Both the position numbers and the translations under genes were made by a program. From NCBI RefSeq assembly GCF_022581195.2, contig NC_061461.1:1798001-1862000 (forward strand): DNA of 64,000 nt, in the 5' to 3' direction. Of this stretch, positions 1 through 13,009 are shown piece by piece. Each line of letters begins with the position of its first letter. Position 1 is the first letter of the stretch. Source of the stretch: Helicoverpa zea (Eukaryota; Arthropoda; Insecta; Lepidoptera; Noctuidae). The notes under the pieces were generated by a model that was not told the DNA's origin, ran no database searches, and saw nothing but the letters and a program-made list of their open reading frames with translations.

Positions 1-3000
1 ATGTGCAGTTATATGAGATACTTATCAGTTAGTGACCAATAGAAAAATTTCTAGATATCCATCTTTGCAGTTCTGACAAAGCAGTATGTAGACACTTATT
101 GACAGCAAGAGTTTGCATTATCAAAGCTTAAATAAGAGGTTATATTATGAAGTTCCACGATTGTTCAGAATTACTTGGTGCCTACTTTATTATTAAACAC
201 ATGTGCTTCCTACTTACTGAGATTCTATAAAAGCTTTAAATTTTGCAAACGCAGAAATCCTAAAGTTTCTGATGGTGTCTTAAGGCAAATTACATAACCA
301 AAGATATTTTACGTGCCAAAAAGGCAGCCAAATAACTCTGAAAGACACTTGTAAACATAGGCTTTATCGTTAATCAAAAATAAAATGCATAAAGATCGAA
401 TCAGCGGTCATAAGCTTTTTAATAGGCAGTTAAAATGTTTGCAACTCCGCGCTAATGAGCACGGTCATAACAATAAAGTATGAAGTACATAGCTTTTTGC
501 TTTTATTTCCAAACAATACGGTCATTTGTACTACAAATAAGTATTACAGAGTATTTTTATCGTGGTATGAAATCTTTTAGTTGACGATACAGGTAGTTGT
601 TGCCAGAGTTAAAAATATCCGTTGGTTTGCTTTGTTGTGTTTTCAGCAATATTTTCTAAAATGGTATTTATTCATATGGGGTCATTTTCTCTAATATCAT
701 AACGTGCATTCCTCTAAGTTCTTGAACTAAATCCTTTAGTAACTCTATCCTTGAAAGTCTCTCCGGAACCAAACAGTGTGTGCAGGCCCTGGTTCAGAAC
801 CGCTCATATTTTGATTCCCCGTCAAATTATGCTATTGTGTCCATTGCTCACTTTATTCAGGTACGTCAACATGATGACATGTTTATTGGTGACGGCTGAT
901 GGCCGATCCCCGATCGAAGATAAGATTATATTCAGAGCATTTCGGCGAAAACCTGATGAAGCATCATAAATAATTTGATTGTGCCGGATAAATATGGATT
1001 TTATAGAATAATGGGAGAATAAAGATCGCAATTGATCTGTCTGTGGTTTATAGACTAGAGACTTAGTCAGTTCAAGTTCAATCCATTACGAGTAGGAATG
1101 TGACTGTCGTCTGGAAATACTCCTAAGAGTCAATACTGATACGCTTTCAGCTACTGTAAAACTCCAAGAAAACAAAATCGTTGAAAATCATCCTAGATAT
1201 TTATCGAAGAAAACTTTTAACTACAGCAGGTGCACATTAGTCAACCTGCCTTCAAGACGCCTTCAAGAACGCTGAACTCGGAACTAACTGCCATTACTTC
1301 GCGAACTTTGCCTTCACCAGGCTTGTCGCGCCTCGCAGAGGAACTTACAGTTAAGTAGTATCTATTCGGATGTCTCATGTAGTTTATGTAATCAGCAAAC
1401 ATAGTTCAATTACATGTAACTGTCAGGAAAAGTAACTAAAACCTACCCACTACTGTATCTGTATACTACAATACCTAAATTCTTCAATATCCAACCATAA
1501 TGAAAAAGGTCACTCAATCGAACACCGGGGTCTGTTCAAGCTAAAAACAGAAATAAACACAAAACAAGTGAATAACCTCCAAACATTGAATTGCGTCTCA
1601 TCTCCTAATCCCAATTTATTTGGTCAAAACCTCGAAATGGACATACAAGCTTTTCTAACGGCTGAATGAAGCTTTAGTGTCGCAGCATGTTTACATAGTG
1701 AAAAGAGGGTTAACGTCCAAAAGCCGTGTGCAAAATAGTGATGTAAGCATGACTCAAAAACGATCGACACAAATGCCCTTTTCTGAAACGTAACGGTAAA
1801 AAGTTTCAAAGTTATAACAAATATAAATTAAGCGTTATTTATTGTTGTATTAATTATGTATATGACAAATGTCCAAAGTGGTAAGTGTGGCGTGTTAGCG
1901 AAATTGTTAGAACAACAATATTTGTGGCGCGGCACCTTTTTGTGTCGCCCACTGTGAGCAGGCGGCATCAAGGATGTATGGCCCAAGTTACGAGAGACTG
2001 AAGCAATATTTGCCAGATTTGAAATAGATTTTTAATTAGGGGTTTTTTGAAGTTGTGACCATGCAAATGATTCAGATTAGCAAGAATTTTCTCTAATGAA
2101 TTATGAAAGAAATAAAGAAGCATATTAGTGGCTCAGTTAACTAAATTGTGTTATCACTTCGATATGATAAATGCAGTTTTATGGTTAGAACTTGAACTAC
2201 ATTACCCCACGATGTCTAAATTGCTGTGCGATTGCTTCCCAAACATAAAAAAAAAACTGAGAAAGCGTCAAATATATTTTGCATCATAAATTAGCGAAGT
2301 AACACAATACTGCATAATGTAACTATTTTGTGAGACGTAAGCGATTATGGCCCGTAGTGTCGTCCGCCTTTTAAAAATGCGGTACTTTATAATCTTGAAG
2401 GTCGCTAGTATACCCCTACCCCCGTACCGGTAGTAACCCCTTTTTTATATTCCTATTCTATCAAGAAACTCAATGACCCATCGTCATCACTTAACCTTCA
2501 CAAAAAGCAAATCGCCACTTTCGTAACTTAAACCAAACTAAATGAACAGTCAATTAAGTGTATCGCCTACGCGAACCCGGGACATGACGATCAATACATT
2601 CTATAATATTCATTATAAATTGCGTTATATATCAGAATATACCTACACGTTTATAAAGGTCGACGAGCATTATAAGTTTGTTTGTTTTTTGGTCATTTCC
2701 ACGTGGCAAGGTTGAATTGGGTCAATGTCAGACTGAGATCATAGATATCTGAATATTTACTACCTCTAGTTGTTTGAATGCATTATCTACATAATATTAT
2801 GAATGCGATTATGTGTGTTTGTGAAGGCACCGTGGTAAAACGGCACACCCTGCTTGCATGGCAAAAGCATTGAGATTCGTTGAATTCTTTTCTACTGCGT
2901 TGTGACATGGTACCACTGACCGAAGAATTATGAAAAGCTATTTCCTAAATTACTTACGAAGGCACCTATTTCTAGACTTAGAGGTATAAAGAATAACAAC

Positions 3001-3150
3001 AGTTCATAATCACCTTTATTTATCGTCATATTCTTATAAACTGTTCGGAACAATAAGCCAATGAAAACAGCCTGCAGGCTTTACCCGTATGAAAATAAGT
3101 TGCAGTAGAAAAAGTTATTCGTGACAATATCACGTGATGGCGACCATAAG
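1..3150. other. non-coding AT-rich DNA
   Basis: I see no convincing coding frame, RNA gene or recognisable repeat here. Open frames are short and without domain features. This is probably intergenic DNA downstream of blistered. Confidence 0.5.
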
Positions 3151-3158
3151 CGAAAATT

Positions 3159-4061
3159 ATCGATAATAATCAATAACTTTCCACAACAAAAAAACTGCGA
3201 TTAACGTATTGATGAAAGCTCTTTCGTCCGACATCCCAACACCTACAAAACAACAGCAAACCACCTTTAAAATAACAGCAATAAAGTTCAAAATTGATGA
3301 TACAGGTATAAACAATAAAAGAGCGGACATTCTCCAAATTAAATGTCAAAAATGAATGAAAAAATGCAATCATCCCGTCAAAGTCCACACTGCAGCGATA
3401 ATCGTCCACTATAATAAAAATACTTCAACACATATTAGGCCCACTCTTAAGCCAACATACTTTAACACTGCACCATGCAATAGTGCATACATATGCAGAT
3501 ATAATCGATTTACTTACGAATAGAATCGATATAACAGTGAAGTCTCCAGAGATGTCAAAGCGTGAATAATAACAATTATTAATAACGGCAGCTTTTTCTC
3601 ATTATTTCTTATTGTGCTCATATTAGGAAAGATGGGGTCATAATGATGCAATTACATTAAACGACAGCTTATAATGTTTTTACTGATGCAAAAGGCATGT
3701 GACAGCCGAAGAATGTAGATAATATGAAATACGATAATAGTGGATAAAATCAATTGCCTTTACTTGCTATTTATACAAATAAGCATGAAGTTTATGTTCC
3801 CACCATTAAAAAAGAAAGTTAATAGTTAAAATAATTTGTAGATATCTCTCATCTACAATTATCTTTATATCATCAATAATAATCAACAAAAATCAAATTA
3901 TCGCATCTTGACATTTAACAACAATTAATAAAGATAAATCGGATGAACAATCGATATTATCTGATCGATCTGCATGCACTAGATGCTAGCATTTGTCTCG
4001 ACATTTAAACAAGGAATTATATCGATATAATCGGTTGAACAATCGATATAATTTCATCGAT
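3159..4061. promoter_or_regulatory. cluster of eight ATCGAT motifs
   Basis: ATCGAT occurs at 3159, 3504, 3525, 3950, 3964, 4021, 4042 and 4056, eight in about 0.9 kb where fewer than one is expected by chance. Several sit in TATCGATA/CGATA contexts. That core is recognised in insects by DREF and BEAF-32, and the ATCGAT core also by Cut/Onecut homeodomain proteins. The right half is part of a diverged tandem duplication. No gene start is visible nearby, so an enhancer or boundary role is only an inference. Confidence 0.35.
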
Positions 4062-4074
4062 GTGAACGCACTGG
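3907..4074. repeat. diverged tandem duplication, period about 90 bp
   Basis: Two copies can be aligned by eye, 3907-3982 and 3997-4074. Both begin near ACATTTAA, contain TCGG(A/T)TGAACAATCGATAT and end with ATCGAT(C/G)TG. The conserved core is the paired ATCGAT sites, while the A/T spacer has drifted. Confidence 0.55.
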
Positions 4075-4089
4075 TTATAGCTGGAGGCA

Positions 4090-6890
4090 CCTGTTAACTG
4101 TCCTCTACCTACATCATGGTGTTGATGGTGACAGCTTGATGGTGTATGTGATAAATAAGCAAAATGCTGGCTGATGGTCGAAGCTGTAATTGTCCTAGAT
4201 ACACGACGAGGCTATTTTGAGGAAAACATTGGTCATCATCATCATCTTTTTATTCGAAGGTATAAGAAATGTTTCATAGTCTTCTACATATTACAATGTC
4301 TCGTCTGTAAAAGTGCCCTCTTGCTAAGTTATGTTAAATCTTACATGCCCATTATATGTATTTACTTCTGCACTTGTAAAAAGACTTCGCGCATTCTGCA
4401 ACCACAAAAATTCGTTAACAAATCTACTTACTCATCCTGGATACGATAATTTGTATCAAAGTGCGAATACTTCACTTGAAGATAACATCGCTTAGGCCTG
4501 TATTTTATACAAAAAAAAACGTATTAAAACTAATTTGCATGATTCAATCAACGCTTGCAGATAAATCGGGAAGCTTCGAGAAATTAATGGTGTACCACGA
4601 ATCGCACCTAAAGGCACCAAATTTCGTACAAAACTTCCGCGTTAAAAGATGCGCCTGCGACAAGTTATAAATTGTGGGCGATAACGACTTTTTTATGTTT
4701 CAACGTAATTGTGACTGGTCAACTTAAATTAGAATGGATGTTACTTTTCTCTCTTCTGCTAATGAAACGTACTAAATATTCTGCCAATCCACCGTCTTTT
4801 CTAGCGTAACCTCCATGACACTGATATAAGATTTTTTCAGTTAAGTTTATCATTTATGTACCCAATGGTCTTTTGAATATTGAAACAAACACCTAACTGG
4901 GCACTGCTAAATGAGATAAATCCTAACGGAAAGAACTATCGCCGTCACTGTAGCATAATCATAACCCCAAAGATCCCTTAAAAATGTAATTCTAAACTGA
5001 ACTCTAACCAATCTTAGCCCAAACACGTACAGATCCGGATAGCTATAAAACTCAAGCGCAACCTCAGTGTAGGTTCAACAACATCTGACCCGCAATTTTA
5101 ATCAGTCGCTAGCGATGATCGACGATTATTGTGTTAAATTCGATACATCGAGAACGATGGAGTCCCCGTAAGCTGTGCCTCTATTTATTGAATCTGATAG
5201 GTAAATTGATGTGAAATATCATCTCGGTGATGGTTATAGGTATCGAGTTAAGTTTATGGGTGTTGAGTTTTCTTGGTGGAACAAAATCATAGATTTTGAG
5301 CGAAAATATTGTACTTCAACGATTTGTCATCTTAAGTAGGCTCATTAAAGCATATTTTAGATCGTGGCTTACCACGTTTGATGTACTAACGGGTACATCA
5401 ACGGAATAAAGAGTTTAGAATATAAAATTGATAATTTAACATAGCTTCAGGCAATACTGTGGACGTTATCATATTTGATATTTCTTAGACCTCTGGCTAT
5501 CTCGTATAATGTTTCATATAAACGGCTAAGCACTTTTCTAGTATTAAACTTAATTCCTTGATAGATATTAATAGTGGCTCGGAGCAATGTGTGCGAATAT
5601 ATGGTTTTAATGAAAATGTAGACGATGGCATTGCAAAAAATAAATTAAGTAGAAGTTCTAAATAATTTTCTTTTCTTTTATCATAGAAAATTCCCCGTAT
5701 CTTTCGAGACCTTATTACAATAATTATGACCATAAACATTATCCAATCACGTCATAAATTTTCATTTGTCCTGAATTGGGTAGCTTTTACCAACAATAGC
5801 ATTTACCTGCCTAGTTATTTCCCAAGAATAGCTTTATGTAAGGACTTCTATACAAGACCAGTGTTCCCAATACCTCATCTGCAAAGAATTTCGTGTACAT
5901 TTTTATTTCGTGTCCATCGCGCAGTCAGTCAATCTTTATTGACGACGGCCCTTGAATTAACGCCCGAATATTATCATCAAACAAATTGTTTTGCAGTGTT
6001 CCCGGTAACACCGAAATTGTTAAGTGCTTACTTTTAGCTTATTTTGCATTTTAACCGCGTCGCCTCCGCTGTGTAATTTTCGTAATAAATCTTGGGGTGT
6101 TGACGTTTGATTATGATGATTCTATAGGTAAAGTTATTAAAATAAAGGACTAAAGAAGAGAAAGCTTGATTCTTCTAATTAATACATAATTTTGCTTATA
6201 TTTCTACAGTACAGCCACAAGTCCTTCTTCATGGTGATGGTGGACATACCTTCATGATATAGGTGGACACAAGAATTAGGCTTTATTTCCGAAGACGAAT
6301 ATTGTCTAGCTTCAGTACAAACTACTCATTTGTTAGTCTTTCTATTAAATTCCTTCAAAACATAAAACCTGTCTCATTTACCCACACGATTTGCCCCACC
6401 GACCTGGTAACCCTGAACCAATCTTCAAAACAACCGCTATAATCAAATTTATCGCGAAACATGAAATAATCTTCGCATTAAAACATAATTTTCCATATTT
6501 ATGTGACAACCAAAAATCCAATTTCTGACTAAATACGTATTAACATGTGAATTGATGTCCAACGTTTTAATTTCACTTGATTATGTCAGCGACTTAATGA
6601 AACTACCAACTTAATGTTAAATGTAATTATTGAAAATCTTCCCTTTGATGACAAACTCGTTTTGGTTATTTCGTTCGCTCTGGCTTCAGTTAAAATGTTA
6701 TTTTGCCCGACCCACTGACGTCTGCGCATGAGTCTTACGATTTAAAAATAATTGACCTTAATCTTTCTCGTAATTGAATCTGTGTTTTGTTTTCATGATT
6801 TTGGAAGTTTCTTGTAAAACATTTAGTACTTACTTAAAAGGTAATTAAGGAAGATTATGTATGACTGAGTAACATAAATCTTTTCATCCT
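4090..6890. other. non-coding AT-rich DNA
   Basis: No supported gene or repeat is seen. The longest frames, about 100 codons near 5.7-6.0 kb, have no recognisable features. Confidence 0.45.
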
Positions 6891-6897
6891 GCGCCGT

Positions 6898-7259
6898 TTA
6901 TTTATTTATTTATTTAAATCAGGCATCAAGGCCCATAGCAAACACTATACATAAATATTATAACATTAAAAATAATATACTAATACATATTTTATATAAA
7001 CAACTTAAAACTAATGCACACGAAGTGTCGGCGTCGTGTTACGCTGCGAGGTGTCGCGTAGCCATCCTCGGAATCTCCGATATACGACACCCTTCGGCCA
7101 AAACTCTTCCTTAAGGAATGTGTCGATGCTATGAGTTGGAACTCGCACCATGAACGAATTGAAGTTCGTATTGTGGCGCGACTCCAACTTCGCCACCCTC
7201 AAGGTCCAGTTGGTCTTGGATCGGACATACTCCACGATCTGCTCCACCATCGTGGTGGT
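6898..7259 (-). mobile_element. non-LTR retrotransposon remnant (ORF1 end plus 3' tail)
   Basis: Read on the minus strand, a protein-coding piece (7011-7259) is followed by a short 3' UTR and a run of (TAAA)n that appears as TTTATTTA at 6898-6917. The UTR ends in a GGCCTTGATGCC-type segment just before the A-rich tail, an arrangement I associate with lepidopteran LINE 3' ends. ORF2 (endonuclease and reverse transcriptase) is absent between the ORF1-like stretch and the tail. The copy is therefore either internally deleted or a half-LINE type element. I could not find a target-site duplication. Confidence 0.55.
7011..7250 (-). pseudogene. LINE ORF1-like C-terminal fragment
   Basis: This is a 79-codon frame ending at a TAG stop, and the frame stays open a few codons upstream of the ATG. 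The residues NSFMVRVPTHSID, EEFWPKGVVYRRF and RGWLRDTSQRN match the pattern of the C-terminal domain of ORF1 (gag-like) proteins of insect CR1/Jockey-group LINEs: a strand with SF.V.VP followed by WP.GV.. .F. Those proteins bind element RNA. The N-terminal part (zinc finger or PHD) is missing. The family assignment rests on pattern memory and has not been tested by a search. Confidence 0.45.
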
Positions 7260-7261
7260 AT

Positions 7262-10200
7262 ATTTTTCATTATACTTTTAATTACTTCCTTTTTTCTGAT
7301 AGTGGGTGCAATGTATGCAATATGTCTACCTCTACTCTTTTTAATCGACTTATCAAAAAGTAGGTTCTCAATTCGACCGTGCATATATTTATTCTACCTA
7401 CATTCGAAATAGTATGGATAGCAAAATAATTCTACCTACTAATGTGCTACGACCACAGCTTCCTACTAAGCACGGAATTCACTTACCCGTGGCAGCCATT
7501 ACAACGTACCATTGTTCGCGAAAGTGCCTGAATGTCTAATCGTCAATTAGCAACCTTTAATTAGGGTAACTGCTGTAAAGAAAGCTATTAATGAGTCCTG
7601 GAAAAGGTGTCTCAAAAACGTGTACTGCATTAATTAAGTTTAAGTGAAAGGTCTAATATCAGATTAAAGCTACCTAGTGTCATCGAACTCAAGTTTCTTT
7701 AAATAGACGAATAGCCTTGGTTAACAAAATACTCTGTAATTCTGGAACCTACCCTCCGGGTCTAAAGCTAAATCATCTCCTAAAAAACGTTTGGATTCTT
7801 TAATAAGAACTCTAGGTATCTAATCAGTTTTACCAATCCCTAAATCCACATAAATGGTACTTAAAACATGTACGACCGTCCACCGTTGTGCAATAAAAAG
7901 AAAACAAAACCAGTGACCTGACTTTTCACACAATAACACGCGCTCACAAAAAACATCAAGTTACGCAATCCCGACAGCCCACGTTGCGTGAACGAACAAA
8001 AATGATAATTTACTGTAAACCCCGACTCCCATAAGCCATGTGATTTCTGCCGAACAACAAATACGACTATACAACACTTAACATTTAAATGATGGTTTCA
8101 ACCGTCAATTTCCCCACCATATAATTGAAATCAAGTCCTTTGTCTGACGATATTGAAAATGTAAGAGTTAAAGGCATTGATTTTGAGGGTACTTTCCAAA
8201 ATTACTATGTGTTTGTAGGGTCAAGTTGACCGAGTAACGCCCAGATCGTTTTTTTTATAAAATAAGATGACTTTTTGCTAAAAGTTCAGTGTAATTCATG
8301 GTGAATCAGATATAATGCGTAAAGAATTGAGAGAGTAAAATCACAATGTTCCGTGATATTTACGCGAACTCTACGAGTACTTGTTGGGATTTATGTTTCC
8401 GTCGTTTGGAGCTCTTTACAATCGCTGTAGTGAGACCACGCGACACTAACAGCTTTTTCTGCGAATGCAGACGTCCTACAGTTACTACCTAATGATGATA
8501 GTAGTTAGCACATAATATAAGTTTTAATGACCAATAATTCATCCAAGCGAAGAAAAACTAAGTGTAAATATTAAAGCGTCAGTTGATATCTGATAGGACC
8601 GGGTTGATGAAGACTGAAGACCTGATTCAGGTGATGTTAGATAAAAAAATTAGAAGCATAACTCTTCATCTTCAATAATTGGAGAGGTTTGATAAAAAAC
8701 GATCATTTTATTCGCATGCTCTATGTTGTACTTATAACATTAATGTTTTCATTTGCTTCTGACTTCTAATCAAACACATCCGCGCAGAGATGTTTCTAGA
8801 TTGGACCATTTAGAAACATGTGCACGTCCTGTATGTGTTTCATTGCAGGTATTCAAAGCGTCTCGACAATCAATGCCACTTAGCAGCATAAACCGATAGA
8901 CTAATCGATTAATTGACCTACCTTCAGACAAGCTTGCGTGTAACAGATTTAGGTCACCCGTTCAACTGGCGAGCTTACAATAGCTTGACCCGAAGCTCGA
9001 GCCTTCCTAAGCTCCTAATCTCTCTAACAATATCCGATATTGGACTATCTATACAAATTATTCTCTATTCTTGCTTCTAAACAGGTAAATAGTCGTTCTC
9101 TAGATTTAAGTGCGTGGGTAGATAGAAAGTATACGAAATTGATACAAATATCACTTCTATAATACGTATTAATTATGTTTAATGACTAATCGATGGCAGG
9201 CGCACCCAAAAATTCTTTGTGTGTAGCAAAAATTGGAATCGTGCTAGTGTTGTTGTATTTATGTCTAGTGCCAGATCTTTAATTCTAATCTTATGTTTGC
9301 GAAATCAAGTTTTTCCACGTTATCTGTTTAAAAAATATAGAATGGAATAAAATTTTTAAATTGCATAGTCGACTGGCTCTACTCGTTTCAAAGTTCATCG
9401 TTCGTCGTGTCTGTGTAAATATTTAAACTGCTTATTTGAGACATAAAATCAAACCCTGGAAACACGCTTCCCAATAAAAAGTTAAACAACCCCCAACAAA
9501 ACACGAGCAGGCAACCAAGCCATAACCGTAACTCCGGCACGCCGTCAGTAACTCAACCTTTTTTCATCCCTTAACATTAAGCAAAGGAATCGATTTGTAA
9601 ACAACACAATAAGAGTATTAAATATAATCATTCTCACGCATGTGGAGGAACGGAACGTCGAAGTAATGGCTCCGCGGTATTTCTGTTGGCGCGTATAAAA
9701 ATGCTCGATAACACCAGGGACGGTGCTCGGTGGGCAATTTGCATTAATATAACGTGTCCAAGTTATCGCCATGCGCCCTCGTGAGCCAGTTTGATGCGAC
9801 GGGAACGGGACACAGGTTGTAAATGGAAAGTTGGAAGAGGATCCGAAACTTTGGACATTTCTCCTGATTTAGGTGATAACAGTTATAAAATATTCATTTG
9901 GTAGTCTATGTTTTCGAATTAATCTTACGTGTTTGATGTTTTCAGAATTACTTTCATCTTTCATGCTTTCGATTCCTTCTCAAATCTTCGATCAATTCTA
10001 CATCGTTAGCTCTGTAAGTAAAAGTCGACTAGCTCTTGGACCTTCGACTTATAGTTATGAAATTGTCCTTTAAACAATAAAAAAGTTGTACCTACCTAAC
10101 GTGCCCTTCTGTTGTTCTAAAGCAATTAACCGAGATAGTGAACAGATGCGTCAGGCGGAGCAAAAAGTGCTACCTACCAACTCGCCTTCAAATACCTACA

Positions 10201-12240
10201 TATGATTAAGTAGGAATCTCAGTAATGACTGCAAACGTCCATCACAGCTCTCACTGACCAGTATCTGCATAATGTGACAATCAGCAGTCATATATCAACA
10301 TAACACAACACTTATGGAGCGTTACAACGCAACCAACATTTGTTTGTGAAATTGAAATCGATTCGTTTTTTTTCGCGTTGCATGAAACCGCAAGTAGAAA
10401 CTGCTGCTGATTTAATTGAATAATTGTGATTTTTATCCAATGCGTAGGTACCTATCATACATGATTTAAATACAAAATATGTATCTTCTGTTCGTTCTAA
10501 TTCGAACAAAGAATGCAAACAATAAAAATAAGATGGGGTCAATAGGAATAAACGAAAACGGTTGTTGAAATGAGTTTGTAACTTGTACGTCTACTGTGCC
10601 AAATCTAGAGAAACTTAGCGAAAATAAGGGGAATAGCTTAGGTTGATGGAAAAATGTCTGATTCTGATTTACAAACTGATGAAGTAGTAGTAAGAGCATT
10701 TATTGCAAGTTATTCAGAATCGTAATAATGGTAAATGGAACCTTAACTGAATAAACATTGAATACTAAAAATTATTTATTTGGTAACTACAACAGAAGTT
10801 TGCTCCTGCCTGACCTTTGTGGACATAGTACCAAGATAGAGTACCAACATTTTTTTTCGATGCAATAGTAATAATTTGTAGACAACATTGTGTGGTTCCT
10901 ATTAACATATCAAACTAATAATCAAAGACCACACACAATTACCAATACACACGGTCTCAATCGCCCATTGTACTATTATAAGCCGGATAATCTCCATACT
11001 ACAATCATTTGGACAAGCAGATTGACGGTCAAATAAAGTCTGCAAGCAGACGAACGCCACTAGAATCCTCTATAAATTTACCCCCATTGAAATGACGATC
11101 AACTTGCGAAATTACTCGACCAGTATAAAAAGACACTCTAACTCTCGTAGGGAAATAAGAATCTCATCAATACGCGGAGATGTAAGACGAAAGTGTCGGT
11201 TCAAATGTAAGTGGTCAGGGTTATGTAGTAAGCGAACACGTACCAAAGATTATTCATGGTACGTCACAATATTTTAAACAGATGCATTAAGTCCTGACCC
11301 CTCACAGATAATACTGGTGTCCAGTTTAATATATTATTTAATGAATGTGGAAAAATAAGGTGTTACTTTATGCAGAACGTGCATAAAGCCATGAGTTAAA
11401 GTATGTCGGCGAGAAAGCGAAAAAACTAATATGTTTCGTGTTGTTTATCTTGTGCGTTGAGAGTGTAATGTTTATGGTGTTTTGGAAGTCTGATTAATGA
11501 GTCAGCATGTAACCTATTAAAATAATTTCCAGAAGAGTTTGCAATATTATTCGTGACTATTTTTGTTTTACTTGTAGATCTAACTTTTTCTTCAGACATG
11601 AAAACATAAAAAATATCTAAAATGCAATAATATTGATACCTGTACACAGCATACCTGAAAAGCACATCAAAATACACACAAAATGCAGATGTCAATTGTT
11701 AGTCGTTAATAAATTAACTTACATCTAATGGATAATAGAAAAGTCCACGTACCTTACAGCAGTCTTCATTTTCTTTCTTCAATGTTCACAAGACGCAAAT
11801 GATTGGCCAATCTTAAATTCTAGAATTAAAACGTAACTCTGTCGAAGGCAAAAGAAAGCTGTCCGGAACGCCTTTCCACGGCCGGTGTTCGCAAACCCGA
11901 AGGTGGATCATTGAGCAATTATTGCATGTTTATGATTGTAATATTCGCATCGGAACGGCGAAAGTAATTATGGGGACAGAGATACAGCTTTTGGCTTCGA
12001 CACAGTAAAAACTATCAGCCGACAAAATCGAAAATGACTGCACTGATGACCGCACGCGCTCACCAGCGAGCCTCTCGATTCTGTCGGGTTTTAGCTGCGA
12101 TAAAGCCAAACACTATCGGACACACCCCTTAAAACATCGATTTTAATAATGCAACGTAATTAAAAACGTCAAATTGGATGCTTTACGACAATGTTTGCAA
12201 TAAAGTTAATTTCAAAACGCGAAGGGAGGTTGATCCATAT
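7262..12240. other. non-coding AT-rich DNA
   Basis: No convincing coding sequence, RNA gene or repeat family is recognised over this stretch. Frames up to about 90 codons occur on both strands without supporting features. Confidence 0.45.
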
Positions 12241-12249
12241 GGTCCGTTT

Positions 12250-12379
12250 GGCGGCAACCAGAAATTAAAGTACAACAAAATTCCATCGAATGCGTACACA
12301 TCACTTTTGGCCATTAAATGATGTGCCGAATGTCGATAAAATAGTGTTGAACCGTAATTGGGGCCCCTTGGTTGCCGCC
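12250..12379. repeat. 11-bp inverted repeat, GGCGGCAACCA / TGGTTGCCGCC
   Basis: Perfect inverted arms lie at 12250-12260 and 12369-12379, separated by 108 bp. No flanking direct repeat identifies this as a transposon, so it may be chance or a short regulatory or foldback structure. Confidence 0.35.
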
Positions 12380-12802
12380 CCTATTTACATTTTCCGATTC
12401 ACGGTGCCGTCGTTGAAGTTCCACCTTCAAAGTTTTAAGAAGAAAAAATACTTACTGCGGGAAGTAATACTGGAGTGAAACTTCAAGTTCCGGCACGGGA
12501 CATCATAATGGACCAAGTTCCCAGGGAAGATCCGACAGTGGATGGGGAGGTAGGAAGATCTTAGTCACAATACAAAACCTGATAAGATTTTTCAACGTTT
12601 TATTATTTTTTATATATATATTTTTTGTAATGTCTCTTCTGATTTCATCTACGACATTGTACAACCACATTATATAAATTACTCGAAACGATAAAATAAG
12701 TTTATTAAAAATAGAGTAGATTAAATCTTTCAAAAAAATATTTAAATAGAAAAACTTGTACAACATTGCATCTAGTATTACAAGACCTCGCTTATTATGT
12801 TA

Positions 12803-12808
12803 TTTATT
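12803..12808 (-). terminator. AATAAA polyadenylation signal candidate
   Basis: On the minus strand AATAAA lies 27 bases beyond the TAA of the small open frame at 12836-12982, after a T-run. The spacing is right for a very short 3' UTR, but AATAAA is common in such AT-rich DNA. Confidence 0.3.
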
Positions 12809-12835
12809 GTACATATTTACAAAAAAAAATGTATT

Positions 12836-12982
12836 TTACAGTAACAATGATCTAGCGTCTTTAGGTATTGTTTCTATCACATTGTCATTACTGGTGTCAC
12901 GGGGGACAGTGTCCCCGCGCGACCTCATAGTAAAACTTAACCATCGAGTAATTTCCTCTCTACATGAAATACAGTCGGCCAT
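12836..12982 (-). CDS. possible small protein, 48 codons, function unknown
   Basis: I do not recognise this protein. The ATG is in a good initiation context (G at -3, G at +4) and the frame of 48 residues ends with TAA. It begins MADCISCREE, is hydrophilic with many charged residues (SRGDTVPRD, IETIPKDARS) and ends in SLLL. Composition is balanced and not low-complexity, unlike chance frames nearby. A 12-codon upstream frame starting at MTIFVEH stops one base before the ATG. A possible acceptor (ATTACTCAG) lies just upstream, and AATAAA lies 27 bases downstream. It could be a stand-alone small ORF, the last exon of a longer minus-strand gene, or chance. The opposite strand is also open here, so the strand is not certain. 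Confidence 0.3.
   Translation of the reverse strand: MADCISCREEITRWLSFTMRSRGDTVPRDTSNDNVIETIPKDARSLLL
12902..12916. repeat. 15-bp palindrome GGGGACA-G-TGTCCCC
   Basis: Seven-base arms flank one central base. It falls inside the possible small coding frame, where it encodes part of RGDTVPR. It could be an operator-like site for a dimeric factor or a coincidence of the codons. Confidence 0.3.
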
Positions 12983-13009
12983 TTCACAACCATCGGAGTA
13001 AATGTTCCA

